A stretch of 64,000 nucleotides of DNA from Mesostigma viride (GCA_009746045.1 RPFO01000276.1:440614-504613), one strand, 5' to 3'; numbered from the stretch's first letter, positions 32,997-43,447 are shown. Numbers and translations: made by a program. Notes: generated by a model not told the origin, from the letters alone.

Positions 32997-34527
32997 TCAG
33001 CAGTCGTCGTCGTCGTCATCGTCATCGGCAAGGATGAGCGCTCGCTTCCGACGCCGGGAGGCGCCTGCGTTGTTGTTCTCCGCCACAACGTCGCTGGGTG
33101 GAACCATCTCGCGCAATCGAGCCTCGGCCAGGGTGATATCCGGCGCTTGCAACGCAGGGACGACCACACCGGGGCACCCGCAGATCTGTGCCTCCAGCTC
33201 GTGGAGAGGCACGCAAGAAACCGCGTCCTCCTCCCAACGGGCACCCCAGTACATGGCTACCATGTCGTTTTGCGTGTCGACAACAGCGACACGACCATGG
33301 TACCTGCCGTCCCGGCTTTCGGTGCGACCGTCCGCGGATGTCACACGCTCCGACGCCCAATGACACACGACTTGCCCTACGAGGTTGCGGCTGCCACTCT
33401 TGACCTGCAGCGTTACGCCTTCCCAGCATGCCTTCGCCATGCCGACGATGCCCTTTGAGCATTCAGCATCTTGCCACTTCACGACCGGGTGTTCCGCGTC
33501 ATAGGGCACCTCCTTCAGCGCCTTTAGGCACTCCTTGGTGAGCTTTTTGTTCGCACCCAAGGAGACTCCATGGGGCGGCTGACCTCGCTTGCCCACCACT
33601 TGTGTCAAGACGAGGTCTGAGGCGGTGATGATCACCGTGTGCGCCGCAGTGGTTGGCGGATGGGGCCATTGCGCAATGTCTGTATTCCACGGGTGCCACG
33701 TGTCATGCAAATGCTTAGCGCGGTATACAAAGAGCTCAATAGAAGGTTGGCCGCCATCCTCCTTCGCAACCACCTCCTTGATGATGCCAACGAGGACTGG
33801 AGTCCACGTGAGCTTCGAGTTGCAGAGAATACCAGCTGAAGGGTGCCAGTATAGAACAGCGGAGCCTTTCTCAACGCCTTGCATGCGCTTCAAGTAAGCG
33901 ACCTTGGCTGCCATGGCCCTGTCTTCTGCCGCCCATTCCTGCTGTGTGTGGCCATCATGACGAACTCGGTCTACCAGCGGGGTGACGCGCACCGCCTCTG
34001 CGTCGACCAACGCCATGAAGTGCTCTTCTTGCGTCGGTGGTGGTTCAGGCGCTGCATCGTGCTCACGCAGGGCGGAGATGTCCGCGCGAGATGGCCACGG
34101 CAAAGGGCGCCACTCCTCAGGCACCTCCTCAGGGGCATGTGGGACTTGACTTGCGAAAAAAGGCCTTGTTTGGCTTGATGGTGTCGGGCGGAAAGTACCA
34201 CTGCCAGATGCCATGGGGCAACTTCTCGACCCTTGTTTTGATCGACTCCAGCTCCTTCCCCAGAAACTCCATGTTCAATGGTGCGAAGGCTGGGGTGTCC
34301 TGCAACATCGGAATGCGGTCTGGATCCACAAGTCGGACGCCAAACAGCGGCCGCCCCTCCGCATCAAACCTGTATGGCTGTGTCATCGCCTTCCCGCACC
34401 GTGGCGCGCCTTCCTGTCGAGTCCCCGCGGGCTGCCACGGCGTCTTTTGGGACTCCGTGGTCCGGTAGGACAACCAGGTCTCTGTGTTGCCCTGTACCTG
34501 GAAGAAGACGGCGTGGTGCACCTTCAT
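32997..34527 (-). CDS. uncharacterised protein of the 9.3-kb element (one frame break)
   Basis: About 510 residues from a possible ATG at 34,527 (MKVHHAVFF) to the stop at 32,997. The N-terminal part has FGVRLVDPDRIPMLQD and LPHGIWQWYFPPDTI. It then switches frame at a run of six A (plus strand 34,156-34,161) and continues with SALREHDAAPEPPPTQEEHF, an aromatic-rich segment (GSAVLYWHPSAG, then SIELFVYRAKHLHDTWHPW), and DTQNDMVAMYWGARWEEDAV. It ends with basic RRRKRALIL then eight Asp. The repeated beta-rich, Trp/Tyr-rich segments are reminiscent of Tudor/BAH-like folds, a weak impression. No DDE or nuclease motif was seen. Upstream GC-rich minisatellite frames are also open, so the true start is uncertain. 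Confidence 0.55.
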
Positions 34528-34599
34528 TGAGCGACCGCGTTTTTCAGGCACCGGCTGTGCCGCTCCGCCGCTCCGCTGCCCGCCGGCTGCGCCGCCGGC

Positions 34600-35530
34600 C
34601 CGCCGCGCGCCGGCTGCCCCGCCCCGTAGCCCGTCGACAGGCTGCCCCGCCCCGCCGCATGCCAGCTGCGCCGGCCCGCCGCCCACGCGCGCCGGCAGCG
34701 CCGTTGGCCCCCCGCGTGCCGACGGCCCTGCCCCGCCGCCCGTTGACAGCCCCGCCCCGCCGCATGCCAGCTGCGCCGGCCCGCCGCCCATGCGCGCCGG
34801 CAGCGCCGCTGGCCCCCGCGCGCCGACGGCCCTGCCCCGCCGCCCGTCGACTGCCCCGCCCCGCCGCCCGTCGACAGCCCTGCCCCGCCGCATGCAGGCT
34901 GCGCCGCCGCTGCCACCTCGCTGCGCGCTGGCTGCGCCACCTCGCCGCCCGCCGACGGCGCCGCCCCGCCGCGCACCGGCTGCCCCGCCCCGCCGCCCGT
35001 CGACTGCCCCGCCCCGCCGCATGCCAGCTGCGCCGGCCCGCCGCCCACGCGCGCCGGCAGCGCCGCTGGCCCCCCGCGCGCTGACGGCCCTGCCCCGCCG
35101 CCCGTCGACTGCCCCGCCCCGCCGCCCGTCGACAGCCCCGACCCACCGCATGCCAGGTGCGCCGGCCCGCCGCCCGCGCGCGCCGGCAGCGCCGCTGGCC
35201 CCCCGCGCGCCGACGGCCCTGCCCCGCCGCCCGTCGACAGCCCTGCCCCGCCGCCCGTCGACAGCCCCGCCCCGCCGCATGCCAGCTGCGCCGGCCCGCC
35301 GCCCACGCGCGCCGGCAGCGCCGCTGGCCCTGCCCCGCCGCCCGTCGACTGCCCCGCCCCGCCGCCCGTCGACAGCCCTGCCCCGCCGCATGCCAGGTGC
35401 GCCGGCCCGCCGCCCGCGCGCACCGGCAGCGCCGCTGGCCCCCCGTGCGCCGACGGCCCTGCCCCGCCGCCCGTCGACAGCCCCGCCCCGCCGCATGCCA
35501 GCTGCGCCGGCCGGCCGCCCATGCGCGCCA
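34600..35530. repeat. GC-rich minisatellite
   Basis: Repeats built from CCCGCCGCCCGTCGAC, CCCCGCCGCATGCCAGCTGC and GGCCCGCCGCCCACGCGCGC modules in varying order. Five frames are open across much of it because of base composition and unit length. It directly precedes the minus-strand gene and could lie in its 5' region or encode an Arg/Gly/Ala-rich N-terminus. Confidence 0.88.
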
Positions 35531-36633
35531 TGCGCTTCGCAGGTCCATTGGGATCATGAGGCCTGCGCAAAATCTCACCTCGGAGGCCCGTGCTACTTCT
35601 AGTAAGATGCTTGCATTTTCAATGCGTCACCTATATGCAGGCATAGAGGGTGGTACATGGCGCTAGACTCATCAGGGGATAGGAGCCATGCCCTCAGCAA
35701 TTACTCACCTCCTGGCCCTTGCTGTTGCGGTCTCGGATGAAGATGATGGTCTACACGCCGCCGCATGCAAACAAGGAATGAGAGACAAAGCCGTGCGAGG
35801 CCAATATGGGCACAGTGAGAGAAACAAGTCGACGCGAACCTACATCACGAGTGTCAGCGAAGGGGACCCATGGGAGAAGTCTCCCTCCCATGGTATCATT
35901 CACGGACACACGCAGCGGCCATGGGAACAGCCAAAACAGCAGGTTCACACACGCAAGGGCAACGACCTGCAGTGCCTGACCAGCATGTCGGTCAGTTGTG
36001 ATTGGCAAGGCAGAGCCACACACACCAGGTACACGCTGCATGGGCAGGGAAGACGCTCTTACATGAGAAAAAGCGAGGAAACGTGCGCGAGAAGGATATT
36101 AAGAGCGATCCGCGCTAGAAGGATGCTACAATAGCATCATATATTCAAGAATTAGCAAAGAAAGATGTAGAAAAGAGACAAAAGAAAGAAATACGAGAGA
36201 AAGCAAAGACAGGGAGCTGCCAAACCGGGCAGACAAAAGGTTACGAGCGGCAAGAGTTGTGAACGCTGCACTTGATTGCTTTCTCTGACTTGTCAACTGC
36301 GAAGAGTGACTGACTTACCTCTCTGGAAATGGTATGCTCAGCATCCCATGGTAATGAAATGGTGAGCTATGCTGTCAGACATGCCTATATAACATAGCTA
36401 CCCTAGGGTCCTAATACAAAACTAGAAATCAAACCATACCGTGAGTTTCCCGGCTCGCACGGCCTCCTCCCTTTGTGCCAACGCCTGCAAACACAACGGG
36501 CCGTGGAGGAGGGTGGAAAGGTGGGCAAGTGTGGAGGAGTTTGGGGGGGACCGGGTTGAGCAGCGGTGGGGGAAAGATGTGCCGGTCATGATGTTGTCAA
36601 CTACAGCTGTTGTATCGTGATTCACCTTCAATA
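35531..36633. other. noncoding interval in the 9.3-kb element
   Basis: Central part between the two outward-facing genes. No recognisable ORF, apart from chance frames. If both genes are real, their promoters should lie in or near this stretch. Confidence 0.45.
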
Positions 36634-36930
36634 AGTCTACTGTTCTACATCCGGTGGTGGATGGACACAAGCAATAAAGGCCCCGCCCACAACTCAGATT
36701 TCTTTAGAAAATCTACTGATCTACATTCCATGGCGCCTTCACAGAAGCAGGAAACTCCGCCCACCGGTCAAATGTGACGCCCAACAAAGCCCCAACTTAT
36801 TTCTTCAAGAAGTATACTGTTTTACATCCGGTAGTGCTTGGACAGAAGCAATATGTAAAGCCCGCCCACGAGTCGGATTTCTTTACGAAAAACATGTTTT
36901 ACATTCGATGGGGTCTTGACAGATTCAAGC
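36634..36930. repeat. degenerate tandem repeat, about four copies
   Basis: Units start near 36,634, 36,712, 36,815 and 36,893 and share CTACTGTTCTACATCCGGT, a GACAGAAGCAAT-like part and GGATTTCTTTA-like part with CCGCCCAC between. Period is about 78-100 bp and copies are well diverged. Confidence 0.6.
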
Positions 36931-37015
36931 AGCAATACTCGTTTCTACCTGCGTGCGACTGCAGCGGCCGAGTGCTGCAACTTGCCTTCACGTCCCAGTC
37001 TTCACGTGACAGTCC

Positions 37016-37965
37016 TGGTCTTCACGTCTTCACGTCTTCACGTCTTCACGTCTTCACGTCTTCACGTCTTCACGTCTTCACGACTTCACCTGAACTTGCG
37101 GCGTATCGTATCTTTGATACCTTGCATGCACGTCTTCACGTCTTCACGTCTTCACCGCGTCTTCACCTGTCTTCACCACGTCTTCACGGCTTCACGTCTT
37201 CACGTCTTCACGGCTTCACCTGAACACCTGAACTTCACCTGAACTTGCCGTATCGTGTCTTCACGTCTTCACGTCTTCACGTCTTCACGTCTTCACGTCT
37301 TCACCGCGTCTTCACCTGTCTTCACCACGTCTTCACGGCTTCACGGCTTCACGGCTTCACGGCTTCACCTGAACACCTGAACTTCACCTGAACTTGCCGT
37401 ATCGTGTCTTCACGTCTTCACGTCTTCACGTCTTCACGTCTTCACGTCTTCACGTCTTCACCGCGTCTTCACCTGTCTTCACCACGTCTTCACGGCTTCA
37501 CGTCTTCACGGCTTCACGGCTTCACCTGAACACCTGAACTTCACCTGAACTTGCCGTATCGTGTCTTCACGTCTTCACGTCTTCACGTCTTCACGTCTTC
37601 ACGTCTTCACCGCGTCTTCACCTGTCTTCACCACGTCTTCACGTCTTCGCGTCTTCACGTCTTCACGGCTTCACCTGAACACCTGAACTTCACCTGAACT
37701 TGCCGTATCGTGTCTTCACGTCTTCACGTCTTCACGTCTTCACGTCTTCACGTCTTCACCGCGTCTTCACCTGTCTTCACCACGTCTTCACGGCTTCACG
37801 TCTTCACGTCTTCACGGCTTCACCTGAACACCTGAACTTCACCTGAACTTGCCGTATCGTGTCTTCACGTCTTCACGTCTTCACGTCTTCACGTCTTCAC
37901 GTCTTCACCGCGTCTTCACCTGTCTTCACCACGTCTTCACGGCTTCACCTGAACACCTGAACTTT
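37016..37965. repeat. 8-bp (CTTCACGT) minisatellite with 149-bp higher-order unit
   Basis: Basic unit is 8 bp, CTTCACGT, with variants CTTCACGG and CTTCACCT. A higher-order unit repeats: the marker GAACTTGCCGTATCGTGTC occurs at 37,241, 37,390, 37,547, 37,696 and 37,845, spacings 149, 157, 149 and 149 (157 is 149 plus one 8-bp unit). Confidence 0.93.
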
Positions 37966-38129
37966 GCGTATCGTATCTTTCATACATTGCATCATTTGCA
38001 TGCCTTGGAGCTGCACGTCTTCAAGGAGTGTCACCCAGTTCCCGCTTGATTCAAATGCACTTCGCGCTTGAATTCGTGACTTCGCCCCGCTCAAGGTGGA
38101 AAGAATGATGGGCACTAGCCACGGGAACT

Positions 38130-38477
38130 ATGCCCGATGCTGATAGCCGAAGCGATGACATGGACGAATTGATTGATTTGTGTTATGCCGGGGACGATTG
38201 TAGGAAATGGGTGCTAGGAAAGAAATCTGGTGCCATGAAAGTAGATTTTTTGGCCGGTGCAAACCACCAATGCGCCGGCCGATGTGGCAAGGTCCTGCAC
38301 GGCAGCCAGAGCGCACCCAGCCAGAGCGTACCCAGCCGCTGCCGCCGCCGACCCCCGTACTGGTGGGCGTGGAACAGACGATGAGAGAGATGCAACGAGC
38401 TATGGAGAACCAAAGCAAGAAGGTTGAAGAGCTTGGTTTGCAGCTGCGTCAAGAGGTGCAGAAACAAGTGGTCCAGC

Positions 38478-38519
<42 letters not shown>

Positions 38520-38556
38520 TGCAGCAGCAACTGCAGCAGCAACTGCAGCAACAACT

Positions 38557-38652
<96 letters not shown>

Positions 38653-40444
38653 CTTCAGTTCCCGCAGGCAGCGTCGGCAATGTCGCAGTTTCCACAGGCA
38701 TTGTCGGCACTGCAGCAGTTTTCGCAGGGACCGTCGGCAGCAGAGCAGTTCCCGCAGGGATCATCGGTGGTGCAGCAGTTCTTTGTGAGTCATTCGTGTA
38801 GTGTTGAGTGGGTGGGGTGGGGGTGTGTGTGGGGGGGGGGTGTAGGGGGGATTTGACTGTGTGACTGCGTGGCTGCTTGGCTGGAAAGGAGGGTGCGTGG
38901 CTGTGTGGCTGCGTGGCTGCGCTGCTGCGTGGCTGCGTGGCTGCTTGGCTGGAAAGGAGGGTGCGTGGCTGTGTGGCTGCGTGGCTGCGCTGCTGCGTGG
39001 CTGCGTGGCTGCGTGGCTGCGTGGCTGCGTGGCTGCGTGGCTGCGTGGCTGCGTGGCTGCGTGGCTGCGTGGCTGCTTGGCTGGAAAGGAGGGTGCGTGG
39101 CTGTGTGGCTGCGTGGCTGCGCTGCTGCGTGGCTGCGTGGCTGCGTGGCTGCTTGGCTGGAAAGGAGGGTGCGTGGCTGTGTGGCTGCGTGGCTGCGCTG
39201 CTGCGTGGCTGCGTGGCTGCGTGGCTGCGTGGCTGCGTGGCTGGAAAGGAGGGTGCGTGGCTGTGTGGCTGCGTGGCTGCGCTGCTGCGTGGCTGCGTGG
39301 CTGCATGGCTGCGTGGCTGCGTGGCTGCGTGGCTGCGTGGCTGCGTGGCTGCGTGGCTGCGTGGCTGCGTGGCTGTGTGGCTGCGTGGCTGCGCTGCTGC
39401 GTGGCTGCGTGGCTGCGTGGCTGCGTGGCTGCGTGGCTGCTTGGCTGGAAAGGAGGGTGCGTGGCTGTGTGGCTGCGTGGCTGCGCTGCTGCGTGGCTGC
39501 GTGGCTGCGTGGCTGCGTGGCTGCGTGGCTGCGTGGCTGCGTGGCTGCGTGGCTGGAAAGGAGGGTGCGTGGCTGTGTGGCTGCGTGGCTGCGCTGCTGC
39601 GTGGCTGCGCTGCTGCGTGGCTGCGTGGCTGCGTGGCTGCGTGGCTGCGCTGCTGCGTGGCTGTGTGGCTGCGTGGCTGCGCTGCTGCGTGGCTGCGTGG
39701 CTGCGTGGCTGTGTGGCTGCGTGGCTGCGTGGCTGCTTGGCTGGAAAGGAGGGTGCGTGGCTGTGTGGCTGCGTGGCTGCGCTGCTGCGTGGCTGCGTGG
39801 CTGCGTGGCTGGAAAGGAGGGTGCGTGGCTGTGTGGCTGCGTGGCTGCGCTGCTGCGTGGCTGCGTGGCTGCGTGGCTGCTTGGCTGGAAAGGAGGGTGC
39901 GTGGCTGTGTGGCTGCGTAGCTGCGCTGCTGCGTGGCTGCGTGGCTGCGTGGCTGCGTGGCTGCGTGGCTGCGTGGCTGCGTGGCTGCGTGGCTGCGTGG
40001 CTGCGTGGCTGCGTGGCTGCGTGGCTGCGTGGCTGCGTGGCTGCGTGGCTGGAAAGGAGGGTGCGTGGCTGTGTGGCTGCGTGGCTGCGCTGCTGCGTGG
40101 CTGCGTGGCTGCGTGGCTGCGTGGCTGGCTGGGGGGGGGTGGGGTGCCGGGTGCGTGGATGCGTGGATGTGTGGCTGGGTGGGTGCGTCACTGCGTGGCT
40201 GGCTGGCTCTGTGGCTGCGTGGGCGGCTGGATGGCCGGGTCAGCGTGGCTGCGTGTTCAATGGGATGCTAATATGTTGTTGCCTTTGGATGCCACAGTTC
40301 ATGGATTCTTTTGTTCACATGCAGGTGCTGCCGTCTTCCCCATCGACGTCGTCAAGACCGATGTCGCCAAGAAGGATGATGCAATCACTCTCGGCCATGT
40401 TTAACTCATGTGGGCCTTCATGGCCATACGGGAAATATTATTGA
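38130..40444 (+). CDS. candidate spliced Gln-rich coiled-coil gene
   Basis: Exon 1 runs from about 38,130 to 38,784. ATG 38,130 opens MPDADSRSDDMDELIDLC. A second frame encodes a charged coiled coil (TMREMQRAMENQSKKVEEL) and a long poly-Gln tract. A third frame, after the CAG tract, encodes a degenerate ten-residue repeat (QFPQAASAMS, QFPQALSALQ, QFSQGPSAAE, QFPQGSSVVQ). Frame changes would be needed before and within the CAG tract. The last repeat ends at a GTGAGT donor (38,785). An acceptor TTCACATGCAG at 40,324 restores phase 0 into a Ser/Met-rich last exon (SRPMSPRRMMQSLSAMF) ending at TGA 40,442-40,444. AATAAA follows at 40,735 and 40,853. The intron is almost entirely an 8-bp minisatellite. 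Function unknown. Confidence 0.45.
38481..38650 (+). repeat. (CAG)n tract with CAACTG interruptions
   Basis: Trinucleotide run, interrupted by CTG between about 38,519 and 38,560, then pure CAG to 38,650. It reads as poly-Gln, poly-Ser or poly-Ala depending on frame; length errors here would explain the frame change seen in the host ORF. Confidence 0.95.
38868..40130. repeat. 8-bp (GTGGCTGC) minisatellite
   Basis: Over 1.2 kb of GTGGCTGC units with variants GCTGCTGC, TTGGCTGG and GTGGCTGT. A recurring marker TTGGCTGGAAAGGAGGGTGC or GTGGCTGGAAAGGAGGGTGC (near 38,877, 38,945, 39,077, 39,151, 39,238, 39,440, 39,550, 39,737, 39,808, 39,880, 40,046) defines variable higher-order units. Open frames reading GCVAAWLR are repeat by-products. 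Confidence 0.94.
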
Positions 40445-40934
40445 ATCAGTTCTTTGACACTGAGTTGGCACTACGCAACACCTTTGATGCACATGAGTGC
40501 AGGGCGCATGTGTTGAAACCATGCAACCGTGGCGATCCCTCAAAAAGTTTGGTTATGTAATAAGTGACACAATTATTCCGGACGTATGATGGCCCAGCGT
40601 CCTGTAAGGTTGAGTTGTCTTGGAGGAGGAGCGTGATGACCGCGGAAGCCGCGTGGGTGTCTGTAGTGCTATATCTTGAAGATGTACGGTCTTGGAAGAG
40701 TTATGGTCTTGGAATCATATAATAATGAGCTTGGAATAAAGTTGCGGGCAGCCTTCAATTGGCATATGTTGTCTCATTGATGTTGTCTCATTGCGTTAAT
40801 GGGTCAATTGTCTTAGTTTATATAATGTATATCTTGGGAAACTCATTGCTTCAATAAAATGCATGCTAGGCGCAATCAACCCCCACAAACACATCTGAAA
40901 ACTGCACACTGCATCAAATGTATCCTAGACAAAA
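40445..40934. other. 3' region of the Gln-rich gene
   Basis: Noncoding stretch between the proposed last exon and the right terminal repeat, with AATAAA at 40,735-40,740 and 40,853-40,858 as possible polyadenylation signals. Confidence 0.5.
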
Positions 40935-40963
40935 AAATGTATCCTAATCCGGTAAAACCACCC
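40935..40963 (-). repeat. right terminal inverted repeat of the 9.3-kb element
   Basis: Perfect inverse of 31,627-31,655. An additional CAAATGTATCCTAG copy lies immediately inside it. Confidence 0.9.
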
Positions 40964-40966
40964 CGC

Positions 40967-42371
40967 CTCGGCGCGAGTCCACCGTCCCAGCGGCCGCGCC
41001 CGTCGCCGCCGCGTCCGAGCCGCCCACCACGTCAGCGCCGCCCTCGCGGGGTTTCTTCAGCGACCCGGGCGGTCTTCCCAGGCTGTGGGAGGGCGGTCCT
41101 CCGCAGAGGATCCCGGTGCCTGACTGGAGCTTAGACGGTAACCAGTCGTATGCCGGATTGCCTGTCCCCACGGGCCCTATTTTCAACATGTGGCCTGGTG
41201 GTGCTCCGCCCCCAGAGACCGGCGCGCCAGCTGCGGAGGCGGGTCCGTCGCGACCCCCTGCGGCATCGGGTTCGACACGGCCCCCTGCCGTACCAGCGCC
41301 GTCTACGGCTGTGCCGGTTCCTACCCCTTCGGCGGCCCCTGTCCCTCCGGCCCCGCGGTCTTTGGCTGCGGTTGTTCGGTCCAGTGGCTCTGACCCTCGC
41401 GCCACCCGCGCTGCCGATTCCCTTCGGGAGTTGTCAGAGGGCGATCGGGATCGGGCCCCTTCTGTGGTGCCGCGACTCCGGAGTCGCGCGACACGCCTGT
41501 CCTTGGGTACGGTATGTCTGCGCTCGCCTGCCGCCAGTGTGACCTGCCGCGCGCCTCCGCCGAGCTTGCCATTTCGCCCATGTCCTACGGTTTCTCTCAG
41601 GTGTGTCGGGCGCCGCGGGACCGTGGCCTACCAGTTGAGACTGATCGGCCTCCTTTCGACATGGTTATTTTAGCTGATCCGGTGTTCCAGGGTGAGATCC
41701 TGGTTCGGCGCGTCCTGTATCGCTGGGCTACTAGGCGCCACAATGACTTGGACACCTACGGCGGGTTCCAGTGGGCTTACCCTCCGCCTCTGGGCATTAT
41801 GGCCTCAGATGCCCTTACGGTAGAGTTTCCTGCGGTGCCGGGTGCCACGTACAGCACAGTCCTTCAGCCCATCCTAGAGTGGGATGCCCGTCGTCCAGCG
41901 CCCATCCCGGGCCAGGGTTTGGACTCTCGGGGTCATCCTCCTCCCCGGGCTAGCGACTACCTTGAGACGTTCGGGTCGCGACAGTGTGCCCGTCGGTGGC
42001 GCTCCCGTGAGATTCGGCATATCCGGTTGTGGCCGTCCAACGTGGAGCCCCTGGTAGATCTGTTCTTCCCGACGGGTATGCGCCCACGGATCCGGTACCA
42101 TCGCCTGCTCCTGCGGGCTCTCTGCCTGATCGCGGTAGAGCCTTTCCTACGCCTCTTTGCCTGTGGTTTCCTAGACTGGGCCCGGGGCCAGGTCGTTCTT
42201 ACGCAGCATAGGTATTACTGGGCCTTCCTGGGTCTTTTTCCTGACGGCGTGTGGGCCGATGTTTTCCTCACTGTAGATAGGCACGACAATGCTGAGGATG
42301 TGTCTCACTACCAGGCGTACCTGGATGTCCTGCTGGCCTCCCGTGGTACTTACCAGACGGATGGCCATTAG
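40967..42371 (+). CDS. retrotransposon ORF3, C-terminal segment
   Basis: Continues ORF3 in frame after the 9.3-kb insert. It starts Pro/Ala/Ser-rich, then SRGFFSDPGGLPRLWEGG, then another Pro/Ala stretch. Around 41,450-41,514 the frame changes and a better conserved-looking domain of about 285 residues follows: MSALACRQCDLPRASAEL, FDMVILADPVFQGEILVRR, YLETFGSRQCARRWRSREI, HIRLWPSNVEPLVDLFFPTG and ALCLIAVEPFLRLFACGF, ending at TAG 42,369-42,371. It is in the sense orientation, between integrase and the 3' LTR. No signal peptide or clear membrane anchor, so an envelope-like role is not supported. A second Gag-like or nucleic-acid-binding role is possible but unproven. Confidence 0.65.
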
Positions 42372-42730
42372 ATAGAGGGCCTTAGGCCCGACCTGAGGGT
42401 GTTGTCCCTCCGGTATATAGAGTCGCCCTCATATTCTGGCCAGTTGATTGGCTGTTCTTGGTCCTTGGTGCTGATGTGTTTACTCTGTGTGTCCTGCCCA
42501 GTGCCGTCCCCCCCGGCCAGGACTCTGTTCCAGGCAGTTAGGGGAACCTCCCACCAGGCTTGGTGCTGGCTAACCCTACACCACCCGGCGTGGTGGTGGA
42601 GACCGTGTGAACTATTGGTGCTTTGTATCTGGGATGGTCTACCGACTGTGTTGGTGTGTGCTGGGTGCATTAGGTTTTCCTACCCCTTTGGTTTCCTCCC
42701 TGATCGTAGGGAGAGGGCTCCCTACCTTTT
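42372..42730 (+). other. 3' untranslated region before the purine tract
   Basis: About 360 bp between the ORF3 stop and the purine tract. No supported ORF or repeat. Confidence 0.5.
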
Positions 42731-42743
42731 GTGGGGGGGGAGG
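42731..42743 (+). other. polypurine tract
   Basis: GTGGGGGGGGAGG immediately precedes the 3' LTR, the expected plus-strand primer position. Confidence 0.75.
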
Positions 42744-43315
42744 TGTTACGTCGCGTAACAATTCGTTGCAGTTACGGACGTAAATTAGGTCTCTTGCCTC
42801 GGTTGTCCCTAGGTTCACGTGTAGTTCCCATCGGGACATTACTGTCCTCGTAACAGTACTGTGGTACATTGGGTGCCGTTGGGCGCCGCGCCGCGTACTT
42901 TATTAGTGGTCCTCATCCTTTGGTAGAATGTAGTGGACCAGCGTGCATCTGTGCACCTGCCTGTGTTTCTGTGGTTTTGAAGGCGAGGGCCATGTCGGCC
43001 CGAGCCTGTTGGACCGTTGGTGACCATTTATGCACGTTCCGCTCCTTGTGTGGGCACTCGGCGTGTGTTAAATGAATTAACACATATAGGCTTGGGTCAC
43101 GGCAGTGTAGTGTGTTTCCTTCCTCTATTCCTGGAGTAAGCGGGTTTTGGTAAATGGTTGTATGGCGTATTACAGTAACACATACGTTAACGCATTGAGA
43201 TCAGCTCCGTCACGTTCGTCTTTCGCTAGGGGTTTGAGTAGAGGAGGCCTGACCAGTTTAGGTAGCATCAGGCCCATTAGAGGTAGAGGTGGCGGTAGAT
43301 ATCCAAGACGTAACA
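42744..43315 (+). repeat. 3' LTR
   Basis: 572 bp, same TGTTACGTC / GACGTAACA ends as the 5' LTR, followed by the TSD GAAGG (43,316-43,320). Confidence 0.96.
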
Positions 43316-43447
43316 GAAGGGCTCTCATTTTTCCCACTGCATTGTACTGCGTTGCAATTGTAATGCTAATAAAAAATAGCTCCAGTGGCCCAATGGGCCT
43401 GAGTTTTGTTTCACAGAGCCTGCATATCAAGGAGACAACCAGCGCAG

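Larger units (their letters stand above)
31627..40963. mobile_element. 9.3-kb DNA element, 3-bp TSD, two outward-facing genes
   Basis: Perfect 29-bp terminal inverted repeats at 31,627-31,655 and 40,935-40,963, starting GGGTGGTTTTACCGGATTAG. The TSD is CGC (31,624-31,626 and 40,964-40,966). Removing the element and one CGC keeps the ORF3 frame open across the site, which confirms the ends. Subterminal copies of GGATACATTTG lie near both ends. Two candidate genes run outward: 34,527-32,997 (minus) and 38,130-40,444 (plus). It also carries four tandem arrays. The 3-bp TSD and GGG start resemble PIF/Harbinger or CMC-type elements, but no transposase of either type was recognised. Confidence 0.85.
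19562..43315 (+). mobile_element. Ty3/gypsy chromovirus-type LTR retrotransposon with nested insertions
   Basis: Bounded by LTRs of 570 and 572 bp that begin TGTTACGTC and end GACGTAACA, and by a perfect 5-bp TSD GAAGG (19,557-19,561 and 43,316-43,320). A PBS follows the 5' LTR and a purine tract precedes the 3' LTR. Internal order is ORF0, gag, protease, RT-RNase H, integrase-chromodomain, ORF3; this gene order plus the chromodomain identifies the chromovirus lineage. Three DNA elements sit inside (24,969-26,690; 29,246-31,052; 31,627-40,963). Subtracting them and their duplicated targets leaves about 10.87 kb. The LTRs differ by about two substitutions plus three small indels, so insertion was recent. 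Several pol and ORF3 frame changes leave it unclear whether this copy could move itself. Confidence 0.95.

Noticed and set aside
34278-35666. Pro/Arg/Ala-rich plus-strand and Gly/Arg-rich minus-strand ORFs
   Set aside because: Five frames are open at once over the same GC-rich minisatellite; only the minus frame adjoining the gene at 32,997-34,527 could be genic, and that is uncertain.
38761-40271. Long overlapping ORFs of GCVAAWLR or QPRSHAAT type
   Set aside because: Direct translations of the 8-bp GTGGCTGC minisatellite in several frames and both strands.
41116-42371. Retroviral-type envelope in ORF3
   Set aside because: No signal peptide, cleavage site, fusion-peptide-like or convincing transmembrane segment; the hydrophobic stretch near the end is short and interrupted by charged residues.
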